Origin: Marthasterias glacialis | Taxonomy: Eukaryota; Echinodermata; Asteroidea; Forcipulatida; Asteriidae | Direction: 5' to 3' | NCBI GenBank assembly: GCA_911728455.2 | Contig: OU452222.1 | Coordinates: 12,600,767 to 12,664,766, forward strand | Length of the DNA stretch: 64,000 nucleotides | In this document: one piece after another, positions 45,001-57,867 of the stretch | Numbering within the stretch: the first letter of the stretch is position 1 | Layout: each line of letters starts with the position of its first letter | Translations under genes and position numbers: made by a program | Notes under the pieces: generated by a model | The model's input: only the letters and a program-made list of their open reading frames with translations | Told to the model about the DNA's origin: nothing | The model's database searches: none

Positions 45001-48000
45001 TCATCAAGATGGCCGGAAAAGCTTGCTAGCTCCCGAAATAACGCGAGTTGGGACCTCTAGTTTGTTGGACACGTCTCCGAAGAGCCGCCCGCATCCACTG
45101 ATTCCATGAAAAGCACTTTTCAAAAGGGGTCAAAAATTGAAAATTTCTCACAGGGCGCTCCCTGTGAGCACCCGCCATTTTGGTCAAAAATTTTTTATGC
45201 GATTTTATGATAGAAAATGATAGAGTAGATATCACTGAAGAGGGTTTGTGTGCGGGGAAGGGGTCAATTCGCAATATTTGGGCAAATAGCAATATTTAGG
45301 TCAACTCTGACGTCATCAAGATGGCCGGAAAAGCTCGCTAGCTCCCGAAATAACGCGAGTTGGGACCTCTAGTTTGTTGGACACGTCTCTGAAGAGCCGC
45401 CCGCATCCACTGATTCCATGAAAAGCACTTTTCAAAAGGGGTCAAAAATTGAAAATTTCTCACAGGGAGCTCCCTGTGAGCACCCGCCATTTTGGTCAAA
45501 AAAATTTTATGCGATTTTATGATAGAAAATGATAGAGTAGATATCACTGAAGAGGGTTTGTGTGCGGGGAAGGGGTCAATTCGCAATATTTGGGCAAATA
45601 GCAATATTTAGGTCAACTCTGACGTCATCAAGATGGCCGGAAAAGCTCGCTAGCTCCCGAAATAACGCGAGTTGGGACCTCTAGTTTGTTGGACACGTCT
45701 CCGAAGAGCCGCCCGCATCCACTGATTCCATGAAAAGCACTTTTCAAAAGGGGTCAAAAATTGAAAATTTCTCACAGGGAGCTCCCTGTGAGCACCCGCC
45801 ATTTTGGTCAAAAAAATTTTATGCGATTTTATGATAGAAAATGATAGAGTAGATATCACTGAAGAGGGTTTGTGTGCGGGGAAGGGGTCAATTCGCAATA
45901 TTTGGGCAAATAGCAATATTTAGGTCAACTCTGACGTCATCAAGATGGCCGGAAAAGCTCGCTAGCTCCCGAAATAACGCGAGTTGGGACCTCTAGTTTG
46001 TTGGACACGTCTCCGAAGAGCCGCCCGCATCCACTGATTCCATGAAAAGCCCTTTTCAAAAGGGGTCAAAAATTGAAAATTTCTCACAGGGAGCTCCCTG
46101 TGAGCACCCGCCATTTTGGTCAAAAAAATTTTATGCGATTTTATGATAGAAAATGATAGAGTAGATATCACTGAAGAGGGTTTGTGTGCGGGGAAGGGGT
46201 CAATTCGCAATATTTGGGCAAATAGCAATATTTAGGTCAACTCTGACGTCATCAAGATGGCCGGAAAAGCTCGCTAGCTCCCGAAATAACGCGAGTTGGG
46301 ACCTCTAGTTTGTTGGACACGTCTCCGAAGAGCCGCCCGCATCCACTGATTCCATGAAAAGCACTTTTCAAAAGGGGTCAAAAATTGAAAATTTCTCACA
46401 GGGAGCTCCCTGTGAGCACCCGCCATTTTGGTCAAAAAAATTTTATGCGATTTTATGATAGAAAATGATAGAGTAGATATCACTGAAGAGGGTTTGTGTG
46501 CGGGGAAGGGGTCAATTCGCAATATTTGGGCAAATAGCAATATTTAGGTCAACTCTGACGTCATCAAGATGGCCGGAAAAGCTTGCTAGCTCCCGAAATA
46601 ACGCGAGTTGGGACCTCTAGTTTGTTGGACACGTCTCCGAAGAGCCGCCCGCATCCACTGATTCCATGAAAAGCACTTTTCAAAAGGGGTCAAAAATTGA
46701 AAATTTCTCACAGGGCGCTCCCTGTGAGCACCCGCCATTTTGGTCAAAAATTTTTTATGCGATTTTATGATAGAAAATGATAGAGTAGATATCACTGAAG
46801 AGGGTTTGTGTGCGGGGAAGGGGTCAATTCGCAATATTTGGGCAAATAGCAATATTTAGGTCAACTCTGACGTCATCAAGATGGCCGGAAAAGCTCGCTA
46901 GCTCCCGAAATAACGCGAGTTGGGACCTCTAGTTTGTTGGACACGTCTCTGAAGAGCCGCCCGCATCCACTGATTCCATGAAAAGCACTTTTCAAAAGGG
47001 GTCAAAAATTGAAAATTTCTCACAGGGCGCTCCCTGTGAGCACCCGCCATTTTGGTCAAAAAAATTTTATGCGATTTTATGATAGAAAATGATAGAGTAG
47101 ATATCACTGAAGAGGGTTTGTGTGCGGGGAAGGGGTCAATTCGCAATATTTGGGCAAATAGCAATATTTAGGTCAACTCTGACGTCATCAAGATGGCCGG
47201 AAAAGCTCGCTAGCTCCCGAAATAACGCGAGTTGGGACCTCTAGTTTGTTGGACACGTCTCCGAAGAGCCGCCCGCATCCACTGATTCCATGAAAAGCAC
47301 TTTTCAAAAGGGGTCAAAAATTGAAAATTTCTCACAGGGCGCTCCCTGTGAGCACCCGCCATTTTGGTCAAAAAATTTTTATGCGATTTTATGATAGAAA
47401 ATGATAGAGTAGATATCACTGAAGAGGGTTTGTGTGCGGGGAAGGGGTCAATTCGCAATATTTGGGCAAATAGCAATATTTAGGTCAACTCTGACGTCAT
47501 CAAGATGGCCGGAAAAGCTCGCTAGCTCCCGAAATAACGCGAGTTGGGACCTCTAGTTTGTTGGACACGTCTCCGAAGAGCCGCCCGCATCCACTGATTC
47601 CATGAAAAGCACTTTTCAAAAGGGGTCAAAAATTGAAAATTTCTCACAGGGAGCTCCCTGTGAGCACCCGCCATTTTGGTCAAAAAATTTTTATGCGATT
47701 TTATGATAGAAAATGATAGAGTAGATATCACTGAAGAGGGTTTGTGTGCGGGGAAGGGGTCAATTCGCAATATTTGGGCAAATAGCAATATTTAGGTCAA
47801 CTCTGACGTCATCAAGATGGCCGGAAAAGCTCGCTAGCTCCCGAAATAACGCGAGTTGGGACCTCTAGTTTGTTGGACACGTCTCCGAAGAGCCGCCCGC
47901 ATCCACTGATTCCATGAAAAGCACTTTTCAAAAGGGGTCAAAAATTGAAAATTTCTCACAGGGCGCTCCCTGTGAGCACCCGCCATTTTGGTCAAAAAAT

Positions 48001-48190
48001 TTTTATGCGATTTTATGATAGAAAATGATAGAGTAGATATCACTGAAGAGGGTTTGTGTGTGGGGAAGGGGTCAATTCGCAATATTTGGGCAAATAGCAA
48101 TATTTAGGTCAACTCTGACGTCATCAAGATGGCCGGAAAAGCTCGCTAGCTCCCGAAATAACGCGAGTTGGGACCTCTAGTTTGTTGGAC

Positions 48191-48246
48191 ACGTCTCCGA
48201 AGAGCCGCCCGCATCCACACGTCTCCGAAGAGCCGCCCGCATCCAC
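48191..48246 (+). repeat. 28-bp duplication inside one monomer at a regime boundary
   Basis: The 28 bases starting acacgtctccgaagagccgc and ending cgcatcc are present twice in a row, the only such event seen in the array. It coincides with the switch from tgtgcgggg/gaaaagcac monomers on the left to tgtgtgggg/gaaaaccac monomers on the right. Confidence 0.8.
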
Positions 48247-48485
48247 TGATTCCATGAAAAGCACTTTTCAAAAGGGGTCAAAAATTGAAAATTTCTCACA
48301 GGGAGCTCCCTGTGAGCACCCGCCATTTTGGTCAAAAAAATTTTATGCGATTTTATGATAGAAAATGATAGAGTAGATATCACTGAAGAGGGTTTGTGTG
48401 TGGGGAAGGGGTCAATTCGCAATATTTGGGCAAATAGCAATATTTAGGTCAACTCTGACGTCATCAAGATGGCCGGAAAAGCTCG

Positions 48486-51400
48486 CTAGCTCCCGAAATA
48501 ACGCGAGTTGGGACCTCTAGTTTGTTGGACACGTCTCCGAAGAGCCGCCCGCATCCACTGATTCCATGAAAAGCACTTTTCAAAAGGGGTCAAAAATTGA
48601 AAATTTCTCACAGGGAGCTCCCTGTGAGCACCCGCCATTTTGGTCAAAAAATTTTTATGCGATTTTATGATAGAAAATGATAGAGTAGATATCACTGAAG
48701 AGGGTTTGTGTGCGGGGAAGGGGTCAATTCGCAATATTTGGGCAAATAGCAATATTTAGGTCAACTCTGACGTCATCAAGATGGCCGGAAAAGCTCGCTA
48801 GCTCCCGAAATAACGCGAGTTGGGACCTCTAGTTTGTTGGACACGTCTCCGAAGAGCCGCCCGCATCCACTGATTCCGTGAAAACCACTTTTCAAAAGGG
48901 GTCAAAAATTGAAAATTTCTCACAGGGAGCTCCCTGTGAGCACCCGCCATTTTGGTCAAAAAATTTTTATGCGATTTTATGATAGAAAATGATAGAGTAA
49001 ATATCACTGAAGAGGGTTTGTGTGTGGTGAAGGGGTCAAGTCGCAATATTTGGGCAAATAGCAATATTTAGGTCAACTCTGACGTCATCAAGATGGCCGG
49101 AAAAGCTCGCTAGCTCCCGAAATAACGCGAGTTGGGACCTGTAGTTTGTTGGACACGTCTCCGAAGAGCCGCCCGCATCCACTGATTCCATGAAAACCAC
49201 TTTTCAAAAGGGGTCAAAAATTGAAAATTTCTCACAGGGAGCTCCCTGTGAGCACCCGCCATTTTGGTCAAAAAATTTTTATGCGATTTTATGATAGAAA
49301 ATGATAGAGTAGATATCACTGAAGAGGGTTTGTGTGTGGGGAAGGGGTCAAGTCGCAATATTTGGGCAAATAGCAATATTTAGGTCAACTCTGACGTCAT
49401 CAAGATGGCCGGAAAAGCTCGCTAGCTCCCGAAATAACGCGAGTTGGGACCTCTAGTTTGTTGGACACGTCTCCGAAGAGCCGCCCGCATCCACTGATTC
49501 CATGAAAACCACTTTTCAAAAGGGGTCAAAAATTGAAAATTTCTCACAGGGAGCTCCCTGTGATCACCCGCCATTTTGGTCAAAAAATTTTTATGCGATT
49601 TTATGATAGAAAATGATAGAGTAAATATCACTGAAGAGGGTTTGTGTGTGGTGAAAGGGTCAAGTCGCAATATTTGGGCAAATAGCAATATTTAGGTCAA
49701 CTCTGACGTGATCAAGATGGCCGGAAAAGCTCGCTAGCTCCCGAAATAACGCGAGTTGGGACCTGTAGTTTGTTGGACACGTCTCCGAAGAGCCGCCCGC
49801 ATCCACTGATTCCATGAAAACCACTTTTCAAAAGGGGTCAAAAATTGAAAATTTCTCACAGGGAGCTCCCTGTGAGCACCCGCCATTTTGGTCAAAAAAT
49901 TTTTATGCGATTTTATGATAGAAAATGATAGAGTAAATATCACTGAAGAGGGTTTGTGTGTGGGGAAGGGGTCAAGTCGCAATATTTGGGCAAATAGCAA
50001 TATTTAGGTCAACTCTGACGTCATCAAGATGGCCGGAAAAGCTCGCTAGCTCCCGAAATAACGCGAGTTGGGACCTCTAGTTTGTTGGACACGTCTCCGA
50101 AGAGCCGCCCGCATCCACTGATTCCATGAAAACCACTTTTCAAAAGGGGTCAAAAATTGAAAATTTCTCACAGGGAGCTCCCTGTGATCACCCGCCATTT
50201 TGGTCAAAAAATTTTTATGCGATTTTATGATAGAAAATGATAGAGTAGATATCACTGAAGAGGGTTTGTGTGTGGGGAAGGGGTCAATTCGCAATATTTG
50301 GGCAAATAGCAATATTTAGGTCAACTCTGACGTCATCAAGATGGCCGGAAAAGCTCGCTAGCTCCCGAAATAACGCGAGTTGGGACCTCTAGTTTGTTGG
50401 ACACGTCTCCGAAGAGCCGCCCGCATCCACTGATTCCATGAAAACCACTTTTCAAAAGGGGTCAAAAATTGAAAATTTCTCACAAGGAGCTCCCTGTGAG
50501 CACCCGCCATTTTGGTCAAAAAATTTTTATGCGATTTTATGACAGAAAATGATAGAGTAGATATCACTGAAGAGGGTTTGTGTGTGGGGAAGGGGTCAAT
50601 TCGCAATATTTGGGCAAATAGCAGTATTTAGGTCAACTCTGACGTCATCCAGATGGCCGGAAAAGCTCGCTAGCTCCCGAAATAACGCGAGTTGGGACCT
50701 CTAGTTTGTTGGACACGTCTCCAAAGAGCCGCCCGCATCCACTGATTCCATGAAAACCATTTTTCAAAAGGGGTCAAAAATTTAAAATTTCTCACAGGGA
50801 GCTCCCTGTGAGCACCCGCCATTTTGGTCAAAAAATTTTTATGCGATTTTATGATAGAAAATGATAGAGTAGATATCACTGATTGAAGAGGGTTTGTGTG
50901 TGGGGAAGGGGTCAATTCGCAATATTTGGGCAAATAATAATATTTAGGTCAACTCTGACGTCATCAAGATGGCCGGAAAAGCTCGCTAGCTCCCGAAATA
51001 ACGCGAGTTTGGACCTCTTGTTTGTTGGACACGTCTCCGAAGAGCCGCCCGCATCCACTGATTCCATGAAAACCATTTTTCAAAAGGGGTCAAAAATTGA
51101 AAATTTCTCACAGGGAGCTCCCTGTGAGCACCCGCCATTTTGGTCAAAAAAATTGTATGCGATTTTATGATAGAAAATGATAGAATAGATATCACTGAAG
51201 AGGGTATGTGTGTGGGGAAGGGGTCAATTCGCAATATTTGGGCAAATAGCAATATTTAGGTCAACTCTGACGTCATCAAGATGGCCGGAAAAGCTCGCTA
51301 GCTCCCGAAATAACGCAAGTTGGGACCTCTAGTTTGTTGGACACGTCTCCGAAGAGCCGCCCGCATCCACTGATTCCATGAAAAGCACTTTTCAAAAGGG

Positions 51401-54400
51401 GTCAAAAATTGAAAATTTCTCACAGGGAGCTCCCTGTGAGCACCCGCCATTTTGGTCAAAAATTTATTATGCGATTTTATGATAGAAAATGATAGAGTAG
51501 ATATCACTGAAGAGGGTTTGTGTGTGGGGAACGGGTCAATTCGCAATATTTGGGCAAATAGCAATATTTAGGTCAACTCTGACGTCATCAAGATGGCCGG
51601 AAAAGCTCGCTAGCTCCCGAAATAACGCGAGTTGGGACCTCTAGTTTGTTGGACACGTCTCCGAAGAGCCGCCCGCATCCACTGATTCCATGCAAACCAC
51701 TTTTCAAAAGGGGTCAAAAATTGAAAATTTCTCACAGGAAAATTTTTCCATGTGAGCACCTGCCATTTTGGTCAAAAAAAAGTTTATGCGATTTTATGAT
51801 AGAAAATGATAGAGTAGATATCACTGAAGAGGGTTTGTGTGTGGGGAAGGGGTCAATTCGCAATATTTGGGCAAATAGCAATATTTAGGTCAACTCTGAC
51901 GTCATCAAGATGGCCGGAAAAGCTCGCTAGCTCCCGAATTAACGCGAGTTGGGACCTCTAGTTTGTTGGACACGTCTCCGAAGAGCCGCCCGCATCCACT
52001 GATTCCATGAAAAGCACTTTTCAAAAGGGGTCAAAAATTGAAAATTTCTCACAGGGAGCTCCCTGTGAGCACCCGCCATTTTGGTCAAAAAATTTTTATG
52101 CGATTTTATGATAGAAAATGATAGAGTAGATATCACTGAAGAGGGTTTGTGTGTGGGGAAGGGGTCAATTCGCAATATTTGGGCAAATAGCAATATTTAG
52201 GTCAACTCTGACGTCATCAAGATGGCCGGAAAAGCTCGCTAGCTCCCGAAATAACGCGAGTTGGGACCTCTAGTGTGTTGGACACGTCTCCGAAGAGCCG
52301 CCCGCATCCACTGATTCCGTGAAAACCACTTTTCAAAAGGGGTCAAAAATTGAAAATTTCTCACAGGGAGCTCCCTGTGAGCACCCGCCATTTTGGTCAA
52401 AAAAATTTTATGCGATTTTATGATAGAAAATGATAGAGTAGATATCACTGAAGAGGGTTTGTGTTGGGCAGGGGTCAATTCGCAATATTTGGGCAAATAG
52501 CAATATTTAGGTCAACTCTGACGTCATCAAGATGGCCGGAAAAGCTCGCTAGCTCCCGAAATAACGCGAGTTGGGACCTCTAGTTTGTTGGACACGTCTC
52601 CGTAGAGCCGCCCGCATCCACTGATTCCATGAAAACCACTTTTCAAAAGGGGTCAAAAATTGAAAATTTCTCACAGGGAGCTCCCTGTGAGCACCCGCCA
52701 TTTTGGTCAAAAATTTTTTATGCGATTGTATGATAGAAAATGATAGAGTAGATATCACTGAAGAGGGTTTGTGTGTGGGGAAGGGGTCAAGTCGCAATAT
52801 TTGGGCAAATAGCAATATTTAGGTCAACTCTGACGTCATCAAGATGGCCGGAAAAGCTCGCTAGCTCCCGAAATAACGCGAGTTGGGACCTCTAGTTTGT
52901 TGGACACGTCTCCGAAGAGCCGCCCGCATCCACTGATTCCATGAAAACCATTTTTCAAAAGGGGTCAAAAATTGAAAATTTCTCACAGGGAGCTCCCTGT
53001 GAGCACCCGCCATTTTGGTCAAAATTTTTTTATGCGATTTTATGATAGAAAATGATAGAGTAGATATCACTGATTGAAGAGGGTTTGTGTGTGGGGAAGG
53101 GGTCAATTCGCAATATTTGGGCAAATAACAATATTTAGGTCAACTCTGACGTCATCAAGATGGCCGGAAAAGCTCGCTAGCTCCCGAAATAACGCGAGTT
53201 GGGACCTCTAGTTTGTTGGACACGTCTCCGAAGAGCCGCCCGCATCCACTGATTCCATGAAAAGCACTTTTCAAAAGGGGTCAAAAATTGAAAATTTCTC
53301 ACAGGGAGCTCCCTGTGAGCACCCGCCATTTTGGTCAAAAAATTTTTATGCGATTTTATGATAGAAAATGATAGAGTAGATATCACTGAAGAGGGTTTGT
53401 GTGCGGGGAAGGGGTCAATTCGCAATATTTGGGCAAATAGCAATATTTAGGTCAACTCTGACGTCATCAAGATGGCCGGAAAAGCTCGCTAGCTCCCGAA
53501 ATAACGCGAGTTGGGACCTCTAGTTTGTTGGACACGTCTCCGAAGAGCCGCCCGCATCCACTGATTCCGTGAAAACCACTTTTCAAAAGGGGTCAAAAAT
53601 TGAAAATTTCTCACAGGGAGCTCCCTGTGAGCACCCGCCATTTTGGTCAAAAAATTTTTATGCGATTTTATGATAGAAAATGATAGAGTAAATATCACTG
53701 AAGAGGGTTTGTGTGTGGTGAAGGGGTCAAGTCGCAATATTTGGGCAAATAGCAATATTTAGGTCAACTCTGACGTCATCAAGATGGCCGGAAAAGCTTG
53801 CTAGCTCCCGAAATAACGCGAGTTTGGACCTGTAGTTTGTTGGACACGTCTCCGAAGAGCCGCCCGCATCCACTGATTCCATGAAAACCACTTTTCAAAA
53901 GGGGTCAAAAATTGAAAATTTCTCACAGGGAGCTCCCTGTGAGCACCCGCCATTTTGGTCAAAAAATTTTTATGCGATTTTATGATAGAAAATGATAGAG
54001 TAGATATCACTGAAGAGGGTTTGTGTGTGGGGAAGGGGTCAAGTCGCAATATTTGGGCAAATAGCAATATTTAGGTCAACTCTGACGTCATCAAGATGGC
54101 CGGAAAAGCTCGCTAGCTCCCGAAATAACGCGAGTTGGGACCTCTAGTTTGTTGGACACGTCTCCGAAGAGCCGCCCGCATCCACTGATTCCATGAAAAC
54201 CACTTTTCAAAAGGGGTCAAAAATTGAAAATTTCTCACAGGGAGCTCCCTGTGATCACCCGCCATTTTGGTCAAAAAATTTTTATGCGATTTTATGATAG
54301 AAAATGATAGAGTAAATATCACTGAAGAGGGTTTGTGTGTGGTGAAAGGGTCAAGTCGCAATATTTGGGCAAATAGCAATATTTAGGTCAACTCTGACGT

Positions 54401-57400
54401 GATCAAGATGGCCGGAAAAGCTCGCTAGCTCCCGAAATAACGCGAGTTGGGACCTGTAGTTTGTTGGACACGTCTCCGAAGAGCCGCCCGCATCCACTGA
54501 TTCCATGAAAACCACTTTTCAAAAGGGGTCAAAAATTGAAAATTTCTCACAGGGAGCTCCCTGTGAGCACCCGCCATTTTGGTCAAAAAATTTTTATGCG
54601 ATTTTATGATAGAAAATGATAGAGTAAATATCACTGAAGAGGGTTTGTGTGTGGGGAAGGGGTCAAGTCGCAATATTTGGGCAAATAGCAATATTTAGGT
54701 CAACTCTGACGTCATCAAGATGGCCGGAAAAGCTCGCTAGCTCCCGAAATAACGCGAGTTGGGACCTCTAGTTTGTTGGACACGTCTCCGAAGAGCCGCC
54801 CGCATCCACTGATTCCATGAAAACCACTTTTCAAAAGGGGTCAAAAATTGAAAATTTCTCACAGGGAGCTCCCTGTGATCACCCGCCATTTTGGTCAAAA
54901 AATTTTTATGCGATTTTATGATAGAAAATGATAGAGTAGATATCACTGAAGAGGGTTTGTGTGTGGGGAAGGGGTCAATTCGCAATATTTGGGCAAATAG
55001 CAATATTTAGGTCAACTCTGACGTCATCAAGATGGCCGGAAAAGCTCGCTAGCTCCCGAAATAACGCGAGTTGGGACCTCTAGTTTGTTGGACACGTCTC
55101 CGAAGAGCCGCCCGCATCCACTGATTCCATGAAAACCACTTTTCAAAAGGGGTCAAAAATTGAAAATTTCTCACAAGGAGCTCCCTGTGAGCACCCGCCA
55201 TTTTGGTCAAAAAATTTTTATGCGATTTTATGACAGAAAATGATAGAGTAGATATCACTGAAGAGGGTTTGTGTGTGGGGAAGGGGTCAATTCGCAATAT
55301 TTGGGCAAATAGCAGTATTTAGGTCAACTCTGACGTCATCCAGATGGCCGGAAAAGCTCGCTAGCTCCCGAAATAACGCGAGTTGGGACCTCTAGTTTGT
55401 TGGACACGTCTCCAAAGAGCCGCCCGCATCCACTGATTCCATGAAAACCATTTTTCAAAAGGGGTCAAAAATTTAAAATTTCTCACAGGGAGCTCCCTGT
55501 GAGCACCCGCCATTTTGGTCAAAAAATTTTTATGCGATTTTATGATAGAAAATGATAGAGTAGATATCACTGATTGAAGAGGGTTTGTGTGTGGGGAAGG
55601 GGTCAATTCGCAATATTTGGGCAAATAATAATATTTAGGTCAACTCTGACGTCATCAAGATGGCCGGAAAAGCTCGCTAGCTCCCGAAATAACGCGAGTT
55701 TGGACCTCTTGTTTGTTGGACACGTCTCCGAAGAGCCGCCCGCATCCACTGATTCCATGAAAACCATTTTTCAAAAGGGGTCAAAAATTGAAAATTTCTC
55801 ACAGGGAGCTCCCTGTGAGCACCCGCCATTTTGGTCAAAAAAATTGTATGCGATTTTATGATAGAAAATGATAGAATAGATATCACTGAAGAGGGTATGT
55901 GTGTGGGGAAGGGGTCAATTCGCAATATTTGGGCAAATAGCAATATTTAGGTCAACTCTGACGTCATCAAGATGGCCGGAAAAGCTCGCTAGCTCCCGAA
56001 ATAACGCAAGTTGGGACCTCTAGTTTGTTGGACACGTCTCCGAAGAGCCGCCCGCATCCACTGATTCCATGAAAAGCACTTTTCAAAAGGGGTCAAAAAT
56101 TGAAAATTTCTCACAGGGAGCTCCCTGTGAGCACCCGCCATTTTGGTCAAAAATTTATTATGCGATTTTATGATAGAAAATGATAGAGTAGATATCACTG
56201 AAGAGGGTTTGTGTGTGGGGAACGGGTCAATTCGCAATATTTGGGCAAATAGCAATATTTAGGTCAACTCTGACGTCATCAAGATGGCCGGAAAAGCTCG
56301 CTAGCTCCCGAAATAACGCGAGTTGGGACCTCTAGTTTGTTGGACACGTCTCCGAAGAGCCGCCCGCATCCACTGATTCCATGAAAACCACTTTTCAAAA
56401 GGGGTCAAAAATTGAAAATTTCTCACAGGAAAATTTTTCCATGTGAGCACCTGCCATTTTGGTCAAAAAAAAGTTTATGCGATTTTATGATAGAAAATGA
56501 TAGAGTAGATATCACTGAAGAGGGTTTGTGTGTGGGGAAGGGGTCAATTCGCAATATTTGGGCAAATAGCAATATTTAGGTCAACTCTGACGTCATCAAG
56601 ATGGCCGGAAAAGCTCGCTAGCTCCCGATTTAACGCGAGTTGGGACCTCTAGTTTGTTGGACACGTCTCCGAAGAGCCGCCCGCATCCACTGATTCCATG
56701 AAAAGCACTTTTCAAAAGGGGTCAAAAATTGAAAATTTCTCACAGGGAGCTCCCTGTGAGCACCCGCCATTTTGGTCAAAAAATTTTTATGCGATTTTAT
56801 GATAGAAAATGATAGAGTAGATATCACTGAAGAGGGTTTGTGTGTGGGGAAGGGGTCAATTCGCAATATTTGGGCAAATAGCAATATTTAGGTCAACTCT
56901 GACGTCATCAAGATGGCCGGAAAAGCTCGCTAGCTCCCGAAATAACGCGAGTTGGGACCTCTAGTGTGTTGGACACGTCTCCGAAGAGCCGCCCGCATCC
57001 ACTGATTCCGTGAAAACCACTTTTCAAAAGGGGTCAAAAATTGAAAATTTCTCACAGGGAGCTCCCTGTGAGCACCCGCCATTTTGGTCAAAAAAATTTT
57101 ATGCGATTTTATGATAGAAAATGATAGAGTAGATATCACTGAAGAGGGTTTGTGTTGGGCAGGGGTCAATTCGCAATATTTGGGCAAATAGCAATATTTA
57201 GGTCAACTCTGACGTCATCAAGATGGCCGGAAAAGCTCGCTAGCTCCCGAAATAACGCGAGTTGGGACCTCTAGTTTGTTGGACACGTCTCCGTAGAGCC
57301 GCCCGCATCCACTGATTCCAGAAAAACCACTTTTCAAAAGGGGTCAAAAATTGAAAATTTCTCACAGGGAGCTCCCTGTGAGCACCCGCCATTTTGGTCA

Positions 57401-57867
57401 AAAATTTTTTATGCGATTGTATGATAGAAAATGATAGAGTAGATATCACTGAAGAGGGTTTGTGTGTGGGGAAGGGGTCAAGTCGCAATATTTGGGCAAA
57501 TAGCAATATTTAGGTCAACTCTGACGTCATCAAGATGGCCGGAAAAGCTCGCTAGCTCCCGAAATAACGCGAGTTGGGACCTCTAGTTTGTTGGACACGT
57601 CTCCGAAGAGCCGCCCGCATCCACTGATTCCATGAAAACCATTTTTCAAAAGGGGTCAAAAATTGAAAATTTCTCACAGGGAGCTCCCTGTGAGCACCCG
57701 CCATTTTGGTCAAAATTTTTTTATGCGATTTTATGATAGAAAATGATAGAGTAGATATCACTGATTGAAGAGGGTTTGTGTGTGGGGAAGGGGTCAATTC
57801 GCAATATTTGGGCAAATAACAATATTTAGGTCAACTCTGACGTCATTAAGATGGCCGGAAAAGCTTG
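48486..57867 (+). repeat. Satellite regime II: 4,691-bp 15-mer duplicated in tandem
   Basis: 48,486-53,176 is repeated at 53,177-57,867. All 15 monomers correspond, including those with odd lengths and the replaced palindrome core. I see about five differences (near 53,798, 53,825, 56,384, 56,628 and 57,319), so identity is about 99.9%. The unit is 15 x 312 plus 11 bp from small indels. Monomers within one unit are more diverged from each other than the two units are, which marks a recent block duplication. Confidence 0.9.
51731..51756. other. Replaced palindrome core (26 nt)
   Basis: Here the usual palindrome core between CTCACA and TGTGAG is replaced by GGAAAA-T-TTTTCC plus one bulged A, so a hairpin still forms although the core sequence is different. 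The same variant appears in the duplicated block near 56,422 and, with ccaagtgag, near 61,425 and 62,990. Confidence 0.8.

Larger units (their letters stand above)
29795..48190 (+). repeat. Satellite regime I: 4-mer/3-mer higher-order repeat
   Basis: Monomer types recur in the order A-A-B-C. B has GGGCGCTCCC in the palindrome and a longer T run; C has ctctgaag instead of ctccgaag; the A before B ends in aagcttgctag. C monomers occur at 31,972, 33,220, 34,468, 35,716, 36,964, 37,900, 40,396, 41,644, 42,580, 44,452, 45,388 and 46,948, all multiples of 312 apart and most often 1,248 bp. Within it, 34,730-39,097 matches 39,410-43,777 type-for-type at an offset of 4,680 bp (15 monomers), including a private cacatggag change at 38,287 and 42,967. 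Monomers are very similar and most have the tgtgcgggg form. Confidence 0.85.
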
